From Rosellinia necatrix (lineage: Eukaryota; Ascomycota; Sordariomycetes; Xylariales; Xylariaceae), in assembly GCA_021209875.1 (NCBI GenBank), contig JAGYVD010000007.1:2294001-2358000 (forward strand): DNA of 64,000 nt, given 5' to 3'. The notes beneath the pieces were generated by a model. That model worked only from the letters and a program-made list of their open reading frames with translations. It was not told the DNA's origin and did no database searches. The position numbers and the translations under genes are program-made. Below, piece by piece: positions 63,977 to 64,000 of this stretch. The stretch's first letter is position 1. The number at the start of each line of letters is the position of its first letter.

Positions 63977-64000
63977 CTGGGGGAAAGAAGAGGGGGGGTT
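63977..64000 (-). other. 3' end of an intron of the FAD monooxygenase
   Basis: Pyrimidine-rich tract and CAG acceptor on the minus strand, running off the window edge. Confidence 0.75.

Overview
The window is nuclear DNA of a filamentous ascomycete (Pezizomycotina, most likely Sordariomycetes). Genes carry short GT..AG introns, mostly 50-140 bp, with clear CTAAC/CTGAC-type branch points. The set includes a cell-wall-integrity MAP kinase of the Slt2/Mps1 type, an Mbp1-type APSES-ankyrin factor, a dual-type glycyl-tRNA synthetase, a penicillopepsin-like secreted protease and a DUF3455 secreted protein. Spacers are long and full of TAGG/CCTA microsatellites and palindromes. I can support 14 loci in 64 kb, which is sparse for such a fungus. 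Homology calls are from recognised motifs; no search was run.

Left part (1-18 kb): the 3' end of an unrecognised gene (+), a DMT-family transporter (-), a four-exon AKR7-type aldo-keto reductase (-), then a divergent pair of related P-loop G-domain genes. The left member of the pair (-) is broken by two in-frame TAG codons and an A4 frameshift. The right member (+) is intact. Glycyl-tRNA synthetase (-, 5 exons) and the Mbp1-like regulator (+, 3 exons, one extra C in a C7 run) follow.

Middle (18-40 kb): about 22 kb with one convincing gene, a 322-aa membrane-anchored hypothetical protein at 27.9 kb. The rest holds GT, TA, TATG and poly-T/poly-A tracts and a relatively AT-rich, gene-empty stretch at about 31-34.5 kb. 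The end of this region is remarkable: 1,657 nt on the + strand just before the ATG of a Q-rich protein (40.2 kb) contain no ATG at all, which looks like a very long leader cleared of upstream start codons.

Right part (40-64 kb): the Q-rich protein (+), a short-chain dehydrogenase (+, 3 exons), an aspartic protease (-, needing two 1-nt corrections in C runs), a low-molecular-weight tyrosine phosphatase (+), the Slt2-type MAP kinase (+), a DUF3455 secreted protein (-), a 6.5-kb gene-empty stretch, and the last exon of an FAD monooxygenase (-) cut by the window end.

Most genes are unrelated housekeeping or regulatory loci and do not form a cluster. The MAP kinase and the Mbp1-type factor both belong to growth and cell-wall control in fungi but lie 36 kb apart, so the link is by function only. 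Three loci need a 1-nt deletion in a homopolymer to read through, which points to base-calling errors in the assembly unless reads show otherwise.
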